Source: Malachius bipustulatus
Taxonomy: Eukaryota; Arthropoda; Insecta; Coleoptera; Melyridae
Length of the DNA stretch: 64,000 bases
Reading direction: 5' to 3'
Assembly (NCBI GenBank): GCA_910589415.1
Contig: OU342634.1
Location: 1,240,001 to 1,304,000 of the forward strand
Shown here: piece after piece, positions 46,345 through 57,646 of the stretch
Layout: each line of letters opens with the position of its first letter
How positions within the stretch are numbered: position 1 is the stretch's first letter
Notes under the pieces: generated by a model
The model's input: only the letters and a program-made list of their open reading frames with translations
Told to the model about the DNA's origin: nothing
Databases searched by the model: none
Program-made: the position numbers and the translations under genes

Positions 46345-47470
46345 ATACTTTAACCTCTTCCTAAAGATACTTATCGTATTTGAAGCGTTAATAATTGTGT
46401 CCGGAAGAGCATTAAACATACTTCAACCAAAATAGTTTGGAGATTTCATTGTCTTATTTAATCTAGCAAAAAGGAATTACAAAATTATCCTTATTCCTAA
46501 CATTATAATTATGGCCTATTATACAAACCAAGTCAAGTTTACTCCTATTTCTATAAACATATTCAAACAATTCAAAATAAATATAAATAGACAGGACATG
46601 GTTAAAATCTTATCTATCGTCTAAAAATATCCCTACAGCTGGAGTATCTACCGATACGAGCAGCCGTTCTCATAATACACTTCTGTGCTATCAAAACAGC
46701 GTTAGAACGCGAACAACCACCCCAAAAAACAAATTCCATACCTAAGGCGAGAATCCACCCATGCGTAGTAGAATTTCAGAATCCGGTTAGTCGATAGAAC
46801 GGCCTTAATGTTTTTGACCAGATAATTTATTGAATTAAGTTTGGAGACCAAAGAATCATATTGAGTATTCCAGCTGAGAAGCTCTTTAGGTGAACACCCA
46901 AAAATTTTGTATTGGAGACATTTCCTACCACATCACGATCAACTTTCAGAGTGATCGGTTGGAAAAGTTTTTGTCTGTTATGAAAGTTAACAATCTGAGT
47001 CCTGTTGGTATTATAACATAGGTCGTTTCGTCGAAAATACAACTCCATATTCTCCAGTACATCTCCACATTTATCAGTCACGTCGACATGGGAACCACCC
47101 GACACAACAACCGAAAGATTATCAGCGTACATGGTATGAAAATTATCACTGAGAAAAAATCTAAATCGTTGATAATATACCTATAAAGTAAAAAGGGCGG
47201 GACCCTGAATGGAGCCTTGGGGCACTAGCTAGACCTCTACTGTCTTCTACCCTTAATATCTGAGAATCGCACTGCAACATACCGACTTCTGCTATGCAGA
47301 AAAGACTCTATCCATTTCGATGGGAGTCGTCCTATGCCAAATCTCTCTAAGTTTTCTATTAACTTTTTATGGTTGACGCAGTCAAAATTAAATGCCCTCC
47401 TAAGATCGCAAGAGATCCCAACAAGACACTCTCCCGGCTCAATCCTCTACAGGATGTCCCAAGATTTCTT
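46345..47470 (-). pseudogene. Minus-strand reverse transcriptase fragment of a jockey/CR1-group LINE
   Basis: Reading leftwards: CDLRRAFNFDCVNHKKL (about 47,410-47,360), a PQGSIQGPALFTL block (about 47,225-47,190), MYADNLSVVVSG (47,132-47,097; catalytic YADD has become YADN), FLGVHL, then a C-terminal part with INYLVKNIK and LNKTMKSPNYFG down to about 46,350. Several frame changes and stops separate these. Typical of an old LINE insertion; the clade is judged from overall pattern only. Confidence 0.65.
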
Positions 47471-48777
47471 TATCAAGGGATATCCGCGTTATTTCAAAAA
47501 ATAAACAAATGAAGTTCGGAAAATTTCAACCATACTCCTAAGGCTTTGCAGCTGCACCCTCAATGCCCCTTTACGCCTTCCACCCCTAAGTAATAATCCC
47601 CTACTTTTTTTTCAAATGACACCCCCATATTTTTTTTTGCTCGGCAGGATTGTTGACTTCTTTCTGAATACAATGTCACACGATTTTTTAAATAAAAAAA
47701 AATATATTACCATTACAATAACAATACTTTTAAAATCATATTATCATACAATAAAATACACGTAACAGAAACACAATAAACAATGAAATATAACAAACAA
47801 AACCATAATAACTCAAACACATAAAATGTCAAAATCAAAATCAAAATCAATTTGTTTTATAAAAATTAAAATTTAGAAAAAACACACCATTTGCGACATT
47901 TTATTATACTAATTATGATTTTTTAAAGTATTTTTAAGTTTTTACATATTTTTACAATTTATGAGTGAACAAGGGACCAATCGGTCCCGAAATGTTTCAT
48001 TTTTATAGAAATATTTTTGAAAAATAATACTTTTATTATCGAGAACCTAAAACCCAAAACTCAAAACGAAGAAGAACATTTAACAATTTTGGATTTAGTT
48101 TATAAGTAAGTTCTTGGAACCTACCTAAGATTGTGTTATGAGAAGGCCACAATGCTTTCGCCACGAAGCGACTAAAACTCTTTCTTCGTTTCGAGACCTT
48201 CAAGAAGAAGTATACAATAAACTAATTTGTCCAAAATTAGTTTAATTTTACTGGACTAGAACGAACTGAATACAAAAATTCAATAGTGAGTCAGACCTTT
48301 CCGTAAACTAATCAATAGTCTCGTATCTTTGACGAGGCAAACTCTTGGAATTTGCTCCTGGTCCAGCGAAGTTTGAAACCTGAACTACGTGCATCTATGC
48401 AGCATAAATCATTCATGCTCAGCTTGACGAAAATCAGGTGATCATAAAGCATCGGAAAGAATTATTTCCATAGATTTGAACTCTTGAATAATGATGTTTG
48501 TTCTATGAAGTGGATCGCGTTATCTCTTTAACAAGATACGAAACAATAATACTAACATCTAATAATATTAATAATAAGAATAGTTTATGTGTCCAACAGA
48601 TTACAACATTCATTTACAGAAAAAAAATCCTTGTTTTGTCTTGTATAAAACATGACTAAAAATATATAAAGAAGTTGAAAAATCAAAACAAACACTCCAA
48701 TATGGAGGGTGTTTCTGAAATGTATTCACGACTTACTATCAAATGTTTCTCGGATTCGATTCTATGTTGGACTCTAA
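47471..48777. other. AT-rich intergenic DNA, mostly unannotatable
   Basis: Contains one hairpin-plus-GAAA motif (listed separately at 47,961) and a mariner-like end, CTACAGGATGTCCC, near 47,452. No coding region supported. Confidence 0.45.
47961..48005 (+). repeat. Repeat with GGGACC-AATC-GGTCCC hairpin followed by GAAATGT
   Basis: A perfect 6-bp hairpin at 47,975-47,990 is followed by GAAA. A related copy at 50,666-50,695 has the same layout with one mismatch, and flanking similarity (AT-rich left, CGAGAACCTAAA-like right) shows both belong to one repeat family. Hammerhead-like in layout, but the CTGATGA core is not intact. Confidence 0.45.
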
Positions 48778-48925
48778 TGCCCATATTCACAAACGATAAT
48801 TCCCAAATAATTACGTAATCAGTTATCTCCATCTCATTCTAATGCAAATAAACTGCATATCTCCATCTCACTCATTTAATTAATTACGTAATTATTTAGG
48901 AAATTATCGTTTGTGAATACGGGCA
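48778..48925. mobile_element. Short palindromic MITE with TAA target duplication (PIF/Harbinger-like)
   Basis: 148 bp with terminal inverted repeats of about 42 bp: left TGCCCATATTCACAAACGAT, right its near complement ATCGTTTGTGAATACGGGCA. TAA flanks both ends (48,775-48,777 and 48,926-48,928), the 3-bp target type used by PIF/Harbinger elements. Confidence 0.72.
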
Positions 48926-49149
48926 TAAGTCGTTTTAAGTCAACTTAACTCAAATAAGGCAAGTATACTCAACGAATAATATATAAAGCAATAAATGCAT
49001 GTCGTATGAGTATAAAACACATAAATTGCAATTACTAGCCTCTTAAGTGGGGTCGGAGTATTCCTCCATCTCCCTAACATTTGTCATAATGGCAGTGCCT
49101 GAAACTCAATCAAGAGAGCTTCCATTCAAACAACAACAGAGCCACGTAG

Positions 49150-49210
49150 TACCAGAACAAGCACAGACACGTGTTTAGCCCTATTGGGGCTCATCAGTGT
49201 GCTGCATCTG
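49150..49210 (-). ncRNA. Hammerhead ribozyme-like sequence (type I), core position 12 changed
   Basis: On the minus strand: CTGATGAG (49,197-49,190), stem II CCC / GGG with a short loop, then CTAAAC (consensus CGAAAC; the G is T), a short palindromic stem III ACGT and a GTC cleavage triplet ending at 49,166. Stem I forms 6 perfect pairs: AGCACA (49,203-49,198) with TGTGCT (49,165-49,160). The short stem III is typical of hammerheads found in insect and other eukaryotic repeats (for example Penelope-like elements). The changed G is a catalytic base in known hammerheads, so this copy is probably inactive. Confidence 0.6.
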
Positions 49211-50665
49211 TAGTATCCGGAGGATGTTGTCGAATGTCTGAAACTCCAGGTCTTAAGCAAACCAGTTACACGGTTCTCCGTGTGGTTTCCATATTTGTTT
49301 ATGCTAACATCGAACATTACGTCACTAAAAATGACAAGTAGAATTTGAAGGTTATTAAAGAGACCAATTGAATTAAGAGGATTCAGAAACAATAAATTTA
49401 ATATTCGATTACCTGCAACATTTCGGCTGTTGTCAAATTTTTTATAAAAAAAAATATTTTTTTTTCTAAAATTTATGTTTTCAAAAGATTAGCGTTTTAT
49501 TTATCATCCAACCTATTTTTTTACATCTGTCATTTTTGACACTAAGGTAATTTGCAATTTCAAATAAAAGTGAACGAAAGTGATAAAGATTTATATATTA
49601 TAAGAGTGAGCAAAATGTACTACCTATTTAAGTAAAGAAGCCAAACAGCTGATGGTGGTAAATTTGATTCAATATTTTGAAGATACGACTGCGAGCCACT
49701 CTTCTATTTATGAATGACCTAAGATTCTCCTGTCGCACCCTGTATACGTAGGTAGATACGAATCCCCACTGAATTTCGAATGAATTCGCAGTAAATTTAG
49801 TCATGATGGAAGTATTCAGGGATCTGTCATTAACTAAATAATATGCTTCCGAAAATCGTGGATGAGGCTATCGTGTATCGATTTCACATTATGCCAACAA
49901 CAACGTGGCAAAAAGGTAAGGTTTCCTCTTAAACGATCATTAATTCATAGATTTTAGATATCGATACAGTGATGTGACAGTCTGAATACCTACTACACTC
50001 GTTAATCTTTTCCTAAATTGTATGTCAGAAATTGGTCCCATAAACTTCATATGAATTTTTTATTACAATGCATCATACACTGAGAAAAATTTTCCATTGG
50101 CGGAAGTGAATTTGTAATTCCGGCAATTAAATCATTTAAGTGATAAAGAGCAATTAAAAATTTAGTTGCGTCAACCTTATTATTCAGTCATTAAATATTC
50201 AACCAAGAAATAGTTGTCAGAAGATACTGCATGTATATGACCAAATCATTGATAAATTTTGACAGCTAAAAAAGTTATTCAGAGAAAGTGCAGATAAAAA
50301 GTCATGACCACCTTGCTGAATCTTTTCTTGGTTATTTCTGAACCAATTTTGAAACTGAAAAAACAGCTGAATGGAGAATCAAATATTTGTTTTCGAAATA
50401 CTAAAGTATATACAGGTTGCTGTTCATTTTTTTAAGGATGGGGGTTATAACTTAGGGGACGTTGAAGTGGGGGTTGTTTTTATTCTGTAATATTATAGAT
50501 CTTTAAAAATTATATTAAAATCCCCTTTATTCGGTACGATTATCTCAACCTGTATTATGGTCTGGTCAATTGAGTCTGGGACACCTTGTATATGTCATAT
50601 ATTTTATATTTTTATATTTTAATTTATATCTTATTTTATAAGTTAATATTTCAAATAAATAATTG

Positions 50666-50695
50666 TGATCAAGGAACTAACCAGTCCCGAAATGT
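50666..50695 (+). repeat. Second copy of hairpin-GAAA repeat
   Basis: TGATCAAGGAACTAACCAGT then CCCGAAATGT; same family as 47,961-48,005, with one mismatch in the hairpin. Confidence 0.45.
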
Positions 50696-50781
50696 AAATT
50701 TTTTATAACATTAATAACTTGACAACTCTCAAGCCGGAACCTAAATCCCAAGAAACTGATGAAAATATTATAGGTACTTTA

Positions 50782-51281
50782 TCGGGATGTTATCCATTTT
50801 CAGTAGGTAATATTTTGGTGTGCCAAGGTACCCCCTACGATATTCCAACCCGATCAGTGAAACTTTCAGACACTTAGAGTAATTCCCGAAAAATTAATAC
50901 GTTCCGGTAACTGATCCCGCTTGTTTTCATGAGGCTTCGGTGGGACCGTGCGTCGTTTCAATCGAATCAAATTTCAACTTTCCACTATGGAAAATGGAGG
51001 CTCTGGAGTGATTCTTAGAGCCGCGGAAAGCCGCGCACAGATAGACAGACCGGGTGACGAATAAAATCGTGGCACAAAATCGTGGGTAGTTGAAATTTAG
51101 GTCGATGGAAACTGCGCACGGTCTAGCAAAGCTGAAATTAATTTCTGGAAAGTGTTATTTTTTATAGTATAGTCTAGGAAACTAGGAAGCAGTGTCTGAA
51201 AGTTGCATCGCTCGGATAGAAATTTTACAGGGGGGTACCTGCGAACCCTCAAATACTACCCATTAAAAAAGGATTGGATCC
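50782..51281. mobile_element. Foldback element, about 500 bp
   Basis: Inverted arms: left GGTACCCCCTACGATATTCC and CTTTCAGACACT (50,827-50,875), right their complements AGTGTCTGAAAG and GGGGGGTACC (51,192-51,239). Arms continue inward through GACCGTGCG / CGCACGGTC to a centre near 51,030, where GCCGCGGAAAGCCGCG gives an inner hairpin. Ends resemble GGATN(n)ATCC. No ORF. Confidence 0.62.
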
Positions 51282-52316
51282 GAGAATTTTAAGGCCACCA
51301 TTCAGGGTCATATTTGTTTTTTGAACCGTAACACTTCTCTAGACTTTTCTCGGCAAGGGTGTGATGCGGCGAGATTCTGTTATTTAAGAAAAGCATAATA
51401 TAGATGTATGTACAAACTTTAAAGGAATAGTTTTTCGAAAAAAAAATAGGCGAGCGGCCATCCGCTAAAAATATATGAACAACGTATTTACCAGAGGAAT
51501 TTGCCCTCATAACAAATAGGCACTATATATAGGCACAATCCTCCCTTTTGTCATGAGTGCAGCAGAATATACGCTAAGTAAGTATCAGCTGTTCGCGAAG
51601 CGCGCGCATCCTCTTGGATTTTTTTCCGAAATTCGATGCGGTATCCTAATACTTGACAGCTCATTTCGATAAAACCTTTCTTAAAATATTATTTTGCAGT
51701 GTATACCTAGATTTTTGAATTCATTATGACTACAATTATTATTAATATTAAAAGTAATTTCCAAGCAGTCAGTCTGCTTTCGTTCTAAATCGTGGAGAAA
51801 TGGGCGAAGTCTCACGATGAGTTTTCACATGAGTGATGTTAGAGAATACGTTTTCATGGAACTTTTCTTCAAGGAAGCGTTCTTTTAAAGAGACACCTTC
51901 TGCACATAGCCCTCGTAAAAATGGAAATACCTATAATATTGTCCCATTGTTCAGGTGATATAATTATTGTTCCATTTAAAAAAGTATCACCTTTCTTATC
52001 AACATAATAAGTTGACATTTCCTCTTGATTTATTCATGTTTTCGGGTTTTTTATTCAGCTTATGTTATTAAAAATAACAAATACTTCCACTGGCAAAGTA
52101 CATGATTTGACATAACTATTACGGCAGTGTTTGCTTTTTAATTTTTTTTTATCGGGAAAGGAATTACAGGTATTCAAAGTTTACCTATTCCCCGAGTTCA
52201 ACAAAAATTTCCAATGTGGCATCGTTGTTCGAATTCGATATTTTTAACAATATCATCGAATATGTATCCGTGCAACGATTATTGTTTTAAACTTTGTTGG
52301 AGTTGTCATTTCATAT
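51282..52316. other. Intergenic DNA, no gene recognised
   Basis: AT-rich with no supported ORF or repeat structure that I can name. The last 13 bp are the left target duplication of the I-clade fragment. Confidence 0.45.
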
Positions 52317-53735
52317 AGAACGTCATTCAGTAAAACATGGGGACTAAAACCACGCATGGTACATTGGCTGTATATTGCCGTGGTCAGACCCATACTAACA
52401 TATGGCTGTCTAGTCTGGTGGCCAAAGATCAACCAGAAACAAGCCATTATGAAAATTCAAAGTGTTCAAAGGCTTGCATGCTTAGGCATCACGGGAGCCA
52501 TGAACACTACATCAACGACATCACTGGAGGCCATACTTGACCTACCTCCTCTTGACATTCATATTAAGAGCGAGGCACGTTTGGGCGCCTACAGGCTGAA
52601 ACAAAATCAAAACTGGGATAAACCTGAAAACCGGGCATTCCAGAATAACTGATATCATCGCAGATCCTATCCTGAAAATGCAATCCGATGGTATGAGTAC
52701 TACGATATCATTTGTAAAACCATTCAAGGTTCTAATGGACTGGAAAGAATGGCAACAAATGGAACACCTGTGCCTGAAAAAAGGGCTGGTCTGGTACACA
52801 GACGGCTCAAAAACAGAGACAGGTACCGGAGCTGGAGTGCATGGGGTGGTCCCCGGGTGCAATATTTACGTGCCACTGGGGACTCATGCCAGCATCTTCC
52901 AGGCTGAAATAAATGCAATTAGGCTATGCGTTGGAGAGAATACCAGAAGGAACTATCGAGGTAGGGAAATCTACATCCTCTCCGACAGTCAGGCTAGCCT
53001 GAAAGCCCTTGCAGCTTATGAAATCAGATCAAAACTGGTCTGGGAATGCCTGCAAGACCTCATTGACTTAGCCAGGTGCAACGTGGTGACACTAGTTTGG
53101 GTTCCGGGTCACCGTGGGACGCCTGCTAATGAGGCTGCAGATCAACTAGCCAAGAAAGGCGCTGGGATGAACTACACTGGGCCCGAACCAGTGTTTGGCA
53201 TCCCAAGGAACACTGTACGCGGGGCGGTGGCTCAGTGGGTAAGAACCCAACATAGAGCACACTGGAACCGTATAACAGGAAACAAACATGGTAAGGTGAT
53301 GATCAAGGAGCCCTCTCAAAACCTTGCCAGACAGATACTGCAACTAAACAGATTGCAGATCAGAACGGTGGTGGGTCTTCTCACAGGACACTGCCACCTA
53401 AGAGTACACCTACATAAACTGGGGATATACATACAGAGAAGAACCAGTTTGTAGACTCTGCAATGAAGAAGATGAGACAGCTTCTCATGTGATATTCGAG
53501 TGTCCAGCACTCGCAAGAACGCGCTATGCGGTCCTGGGACCAATCAGTCCCGGGAGCCATCTGGCGGAAAAAACCTTGATTAGCGGACTGCTGAACCTTG
53601 TCAAAGGAACGGAGCTCTTCTAATCAAGGAAAATCTAAATGTGAGAAATACAATAAGCCCGCTGGCTTCAGTGTTTGGGACCACATAAACCATCTCTCAC
53701 ATTTAGTTAAAATACCAATAACATACCAATACCAA
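52317..53735 (+). mobile_element. Element D: 5'-truncated I-clade LINE with 13-bp target duplication
   Basis: The 13-bp sequence TGTCATTTCATAT flanks both ends exactly (52,304-52,316 and 53,736-53,748). The insert contains the end of an RT domain, an RNase H domain and a C-terminal zinc-type tail, then a 3' tail of ATACCAATA-type short repeats. Truncation at the 5' end and a tandem-repeat 3' tail are usual for this group. Confidence 0.85.
52339..53622 (+). pseudogene. Element D ORF2 fragment: RT thumb and RNase H
   Basis: Frame 1 (52,356-52,652) reads a typical thumb segment (VVRPILTYGCLVWW, SVQRLACLGITGAM). After a stop, 52,678-53,454 encodes RNase H: YTDGSKTETGTGAG (first Asp), FQAEINAIRLC (Glu), LSDSQASLKAL (Asp) and VPGHRGTPANEAADQLA (His/Asp), all four active-site positions kept. 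A frame change near 53,430 is followed by CNEE-x6-H-x4-C and the end at 53,622. Presence of RNase H places it in the I group. Confidence 0.85.
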
Positions 53736-53748
53736 TGTCATTTCATAT

Positions 53749-53890
53749 GTTTCCATGGTAACATCTATCTGGGTATTGTAGACCTACACATTATTTTTCT
53801 GCCCGAAGAAGGGTATCCAGTGCAGTGTTGTGATTTTTTTTTCCACAAAAGTGGTCATATCTTCTTAAGTGAGCCATACTGGAGAAAAAA
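53749..53890. other. Short spacer between element D and element A
   Basis: AT-rich; the true 5' end of A may lie within it. Confidence 0.35.
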
Positions 53891-54583
53891 GTAAATGAGC
53901 TTAGAATCTTTCTTGTAAGGTCAACGAACCAAGGTATAAGCAGTGAAGATGTAGAGAAAGAGGTAAAATCAAAAATTAGTCCACACTCTGCAAATGCGAC
54001 TGTTTTAGGAACAAAAAAGGTTAAGAATGGTTTTATTATTCATTGTACTGATGGAAAATCCCTAAATAAATTAAAAGGCGCCATTAGTAAGGAAGTAGGT
54101 GGCTCATACAAGTTCACCGTTCCTAAAAAATTAATCCTCGTGTTATGGTTCATAATGTCGATTTCGAATCTTTTGAAGATCCTGACGTGGTAAAGAATCT
54201 TATCGCTGGAAACAACTTAAACTGCTCCGTTAATGATATAAGGATTGTTACTAAAATGAAGTACAAAAATGGTCTTAATGTTGTCCTGGAGACCGCTCCA
54301 GTTATCTTCAGGGGTATTATTGGCAGAGGTTTTCTTTATATTGGGTAGTCAAGATGTTACGTCAAGGAGCACTTCAGCCTGGTTAAGTGATTCAAATGCT
54401 GGAAGACTGGGCATCACAGGAAAGATTGCCGTGCCCAACTAGAAGTTTGTCCCAACTGCTCAGGACCTCATGGAAAAAAAGTTGCCAATCTCCAGAGTTG
54501 TCCTGTGTGAACTGTTTGGCTATGAATTCCCGGCTTGGAACTAAGTATTGTGTTGGTCATAGTACAACTAGCCCTGAATGAAA
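53891..54583 (+). pseudogene. Element A ORF1 remnant (RNA-binding, CCHC)
   Basis: Conceptual reading, with frame changes near 54,125 and 54,350, gives a segment LNKLKGAISKEVGG, then PDVVKNLI...NDIRIVTKMKYKNG and a knuckle CWKTGHHRKDC near 54,395-54,427, the layout of jockey-type ORF1 (RRM-like part then zinc knuckles). Stops interrupt it. Confidence 0.6.
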
Positions 54584-54654
54584 CTTTTACAAGAGCCAGA
54601 TCGATAGGTTGAGCTCCAGAATACAGTATCCAGAGTAAGAAAAATAAGCTGTTG

Positions 54655-55737
54655 AAATTGGCACATTTTAATGTATGTTCTCTTTTCGAAAGTTAACCAA
54701 CTGTCTGATTTAGTAGTCAATTCTCAATTGGACATTGTATGTTCGACCGAAACATGGCTAAATAAGTATAGGACTCCACTTGTTGTTACTTATAGAAACT
54801 TTTCAAAGTTTTCGCTAGAGGATTTTCATGTTGATTTGTTGAGTACACAGTTTGAAGGCATCCTGTATGAGAGAGATATTGAGGCAAAAGTGTGTCTTCT
54901 CAATCGGGGTATAATATCATTGTTCGACAAACATGCACCAATCGTTCAATCTAAAATTACCAAACCCTTTGCTCCTTGGTTAATACCAACTATACGTGAT
55001 ATGATGAAGCTGAGGGAGGCGGCGTTGTCTTGAGGACTATGTTTACTATAAAGATATCAGGGATGCTGTTACCGGTGCGGTCAGAAGAGAAAAGTCAGCT
55101 TATCTAGCTCACAAATTAAATCAAGACCCTAAGAATCTATGGAAAACCTTAAGATCGCCAAATATCCAAAATAAAGAGAAATTATGTATTCCCGATCCAT
55201 TGAATGATCCAGAGCAATTCAACAGTTATTTCTTATCGGTATTTAGTTCTAGGAATGCATGTCCAGTGATGACTGATCATTATAGGGAAAATAAATTCAG
55301 ACCAGACATTAACTTTTCTTTCAAACTCGTAACTCTCAATGAAATAAAACAGAAAATTTTAAACTTAGAATCTAAGGCACTTGGTAATGATAATATCTCT
55401 TCAAAAATGCTTCAACTCTCTCTTAGATCTACTTTACCTTTTATTACAAATATTGTGAATTGTTGTTTGGAAAGTGGCTATTTTCCTAATGTGTGGAAAT
55501 ACTCGCTCGTTAAGCCGCTGCAGAAGGTCATAAATCCAGAGACTCTTGGGGACTTTCGCCCTATCAGTTTACTTCCTTGCCTCTCAAAAGTTCTTGAGAG
55601 GATTGTGTGTGAGCAAATTTACATATTTGTAATTGACAATGAAATTGTCACTTCCAGACAATCGGGCTTTCGAAAGAATCTCAGCACCACATCTCTGCTA
55701 CTTGATTTAACTGATGACATATTAGGATCACTCGATC
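54655..55737 (+). pseudogene. Element A ORF2, left part: endonuclease remnant and RT N terminus
   Basis: Begins with an endonuclease N terminus (QLDIVCSTETWLNK, 54,729-54,770), then jumps to the segment after the endonuclease (FDKHAPI near 54,927), so the catalytic core is deleted at about 54,790. A shift at about 55,030 is followed by RT: GNDNISSKML (55,384), LGDFRPISLLPCLSKVLERI (55,547) and RQSGFRKNLST (55,660). The frame is cut by element B at 55,737. Confidence 0.75.
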
Positions 55738-56253
55738 CCGTGCGGTTGAGTACCCATCGGGCGCGTCCCCAGGTGGCGGATAGGGGGAAGGCCTTACAAT
55801 GAGCGTAAGTGAGTAAGGCTAGCAGCGGTGATAGGGCTCGTCGGAGGTAAAATCCTAGACTGGTAGCTCAAAGCCCTGCCGCGGGCCACCTCCCTTAACC
55901 TAGTTTTCGTGTCGTGACTAAAGGTCTGCACTAGGGGAAACGGCGCCAGAGATGTCCGACTGTGGACTATCTGATATACCGTATCATCTGTTGTCGTGGT
56001 CACGTTCCGCGCACGGAGAGATGCGGGGGTCTGGGCTTAATCGCCGGAACCAAGAGGAGACAACCTCACTAAAAAACCTAAATCCTAAGGCGGGCGTCCA
56101 GGCTGATGGGATGCGTGACTGGATAGAAGACCAGTCCTACTAGATTCAATCTTGGGGCACCAGGGGGCACCCCACTGTATCAATCCCCTCACCTTTGCAT
56201 GCGGGGCTCTGCATAGGTGGAACACCCTTCCCTAGCTACTCGTGGGATCAACC

Positions 56254-56646
56254 ATGGTAAGAAACAAAAAACCAAGAAATCGCGGGACATCACCGCAAAA
56301 CAGACTGCTGACCGAGCGGGGCTTGTCACCCGTCAAGACAGTCGGCAATCTAAACAATCCTTGTGCTCGAGACCACCTCGAACGCAAGAAGAATGCCCAC
56401 GCATTGGCAAGAAAAGGAGCATCGACACCCTTCATAGGACCAGAACCATTCTGTGGCTTCGAAGATACTTTCTTCAAGGCAGAACTCCAAAAGGAAGAAG
56501 AAAACTGAGAGAAACCCATTGGAGGTACCTCTCGGGGTTGAGACAAGCCAAAGAACTTCTCGGGAATTTTAACCGAGAGAGGTTGAAGAGTATCTTCGAC
56601 CTGCAAGGAACATCTTAGAACACTGACGGGATTCCTAACGGGACAT
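56254..56646 (+). pseudogene. Element B coding remnant, left part
   Basis: An 85-codon frame from ATG 56,254 is basic and looks like an ORF1 N terminus; I cannot name a domain in it. It ends at 56,508, and a different frame then gives the C-terminal end of an I-clade ORF2. The joint is at about 56,500, with no flanking repeats that I can see. Confidence 0.5.
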
Positions 56647-56654
56647 AGAAAGAA

Positions 56655-57077
56655 ATGGAAAGGAAAATGTATTCTAATTATATAGTTGTTCATGGTGTAA
56701 AGGAAACCCCTGGTGAGAAACCTATTGAAGTTTTTTGCAACCTAGCTAAGGGAAATTTAAACATAAATATAAATAAAAACGATATCAGTAACTGTTATCG
56801 TATGGGCAAGAAGAGCGATGGTAGTAAGTACTGGAGACTACTAGTGGTGAAATTTCTGCGACAGTGGGAACGTGATTCCGTGCTCGCTTTGCGGAGAAAA
56901 TTAAAAGGTACTGGTGTGGTGTTTTCGGAGATGTTATTGAAATCGGATTTAAATCTATATAAGAAGAGCTGTACAAAATATGGCACCAAACAATGTTGGA
57001 CCTGGAAAGGCTATGTCTATGCATTGATAGACAACAAGAAAAAGAGGATTCATAATGAAGATGAAATTGAGTTGTGA
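56655..57077 (+). pseudogene. Element C ORF1-like frame (140 codons)
   Basis: An open frame with NYIVVHGVKETPGEKP, NDISNCYRMGKK, RLLVVKF and GVVFSEMLL, the pattern of the nucleic-acid-binding ORF1 domain in L2/CR1-type LINEs. It is shorter than usual for the family and lacks the N-terminal coiled coil, so the element or this frame is 5'-truncated. Confidence 0.6.
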
Positions 57078-57646
57078 GTGTACCTACAAATCACGTAAAA
57101 CAGATAATCTGCATCTATCTAGGTATGTTTATGGATGTTATCTTGTGTTTATTTACCTTTTTTTTTGGCACGAAGTAAGTTAATTTTATTTAAAAACATT
57201 GGAGTGAGTGAATCGTGAGTGAATAAACTCTTCGATACTGATTATTTATTATTGCTTTTCTCTTGTTATTTTTTCAAAATTGTGAAAATTTGTTTACAGT
57301 AATTTTGGGTTTAATAGTATTTGATATCTTGTTATTATTTCGGAACTATTTGGAAAAATTCTCTAGTGAATTTGATTTTAATTGTTTAAATACTGTATAT
57401 AAAAACTACCATACCCGTACATACACGGGTACTCACCTAATCGATTATTATACTTATTCTGCATTGCGGGGGAAACCTTTGTGTCTGATTTTTAATATCT
57501 TTATATTTAATTATTGTATATTTAATCTATCTGATATCTTTGATAGCAAAAGCCGCTTGTCAATTTGGGTAGGTATGGATATGTAGAGTGTAGATGTATC
57601 ATGGGTTTTATATTTTATCTCTGTACATAATAGATGAAATGAGGAC

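Larger units (their letters stand above)
48926..50781. other. AT-rich intergenic DNA with hammerhead-like motifs
   Basis: No coding region. Holds the minus-strand hammerhead-like sequence near 49,160 and the second hairpin-GAAA repeat at 50,666. Isolated mariner-like ends are visible (GTCGCACCCTGTATA at 49,732; GGGACACCTTGTATA at 50,578). Confidence 0.45.
53891..55737 (+). mobile_element. Element A, left part: jockey/CR1-group LINE split by element B
   Basis: Holds an ORF1 remnant and the N-terminal half of ORF2. The sequence stops inside the RT domain at 55,737 and resumes at 61,178 in the same reading sense (LGSLD joins RGLGTILTQLDFSKAFD), with an 11-bp target duplication ATCACTCGATC at 55,727-55,737 and 61,167-61,177. 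The right part ends at a (TTA)n tail near 62,541. Confidence 0.8.

Noticed and set aside
45988..46353. 121-codon open frame after the R2-like ORF
   Set aside because: Low-complexity Phe/Asn/Leu composition, no domain, lies in the expected 3' UTR and flank.
55738..56253. HDV-like ribozyme in the 5' UTR of element B
   Set aside because: GC-rich and fold-prone, but I could not place the two nested pseudoknot stems by eye.
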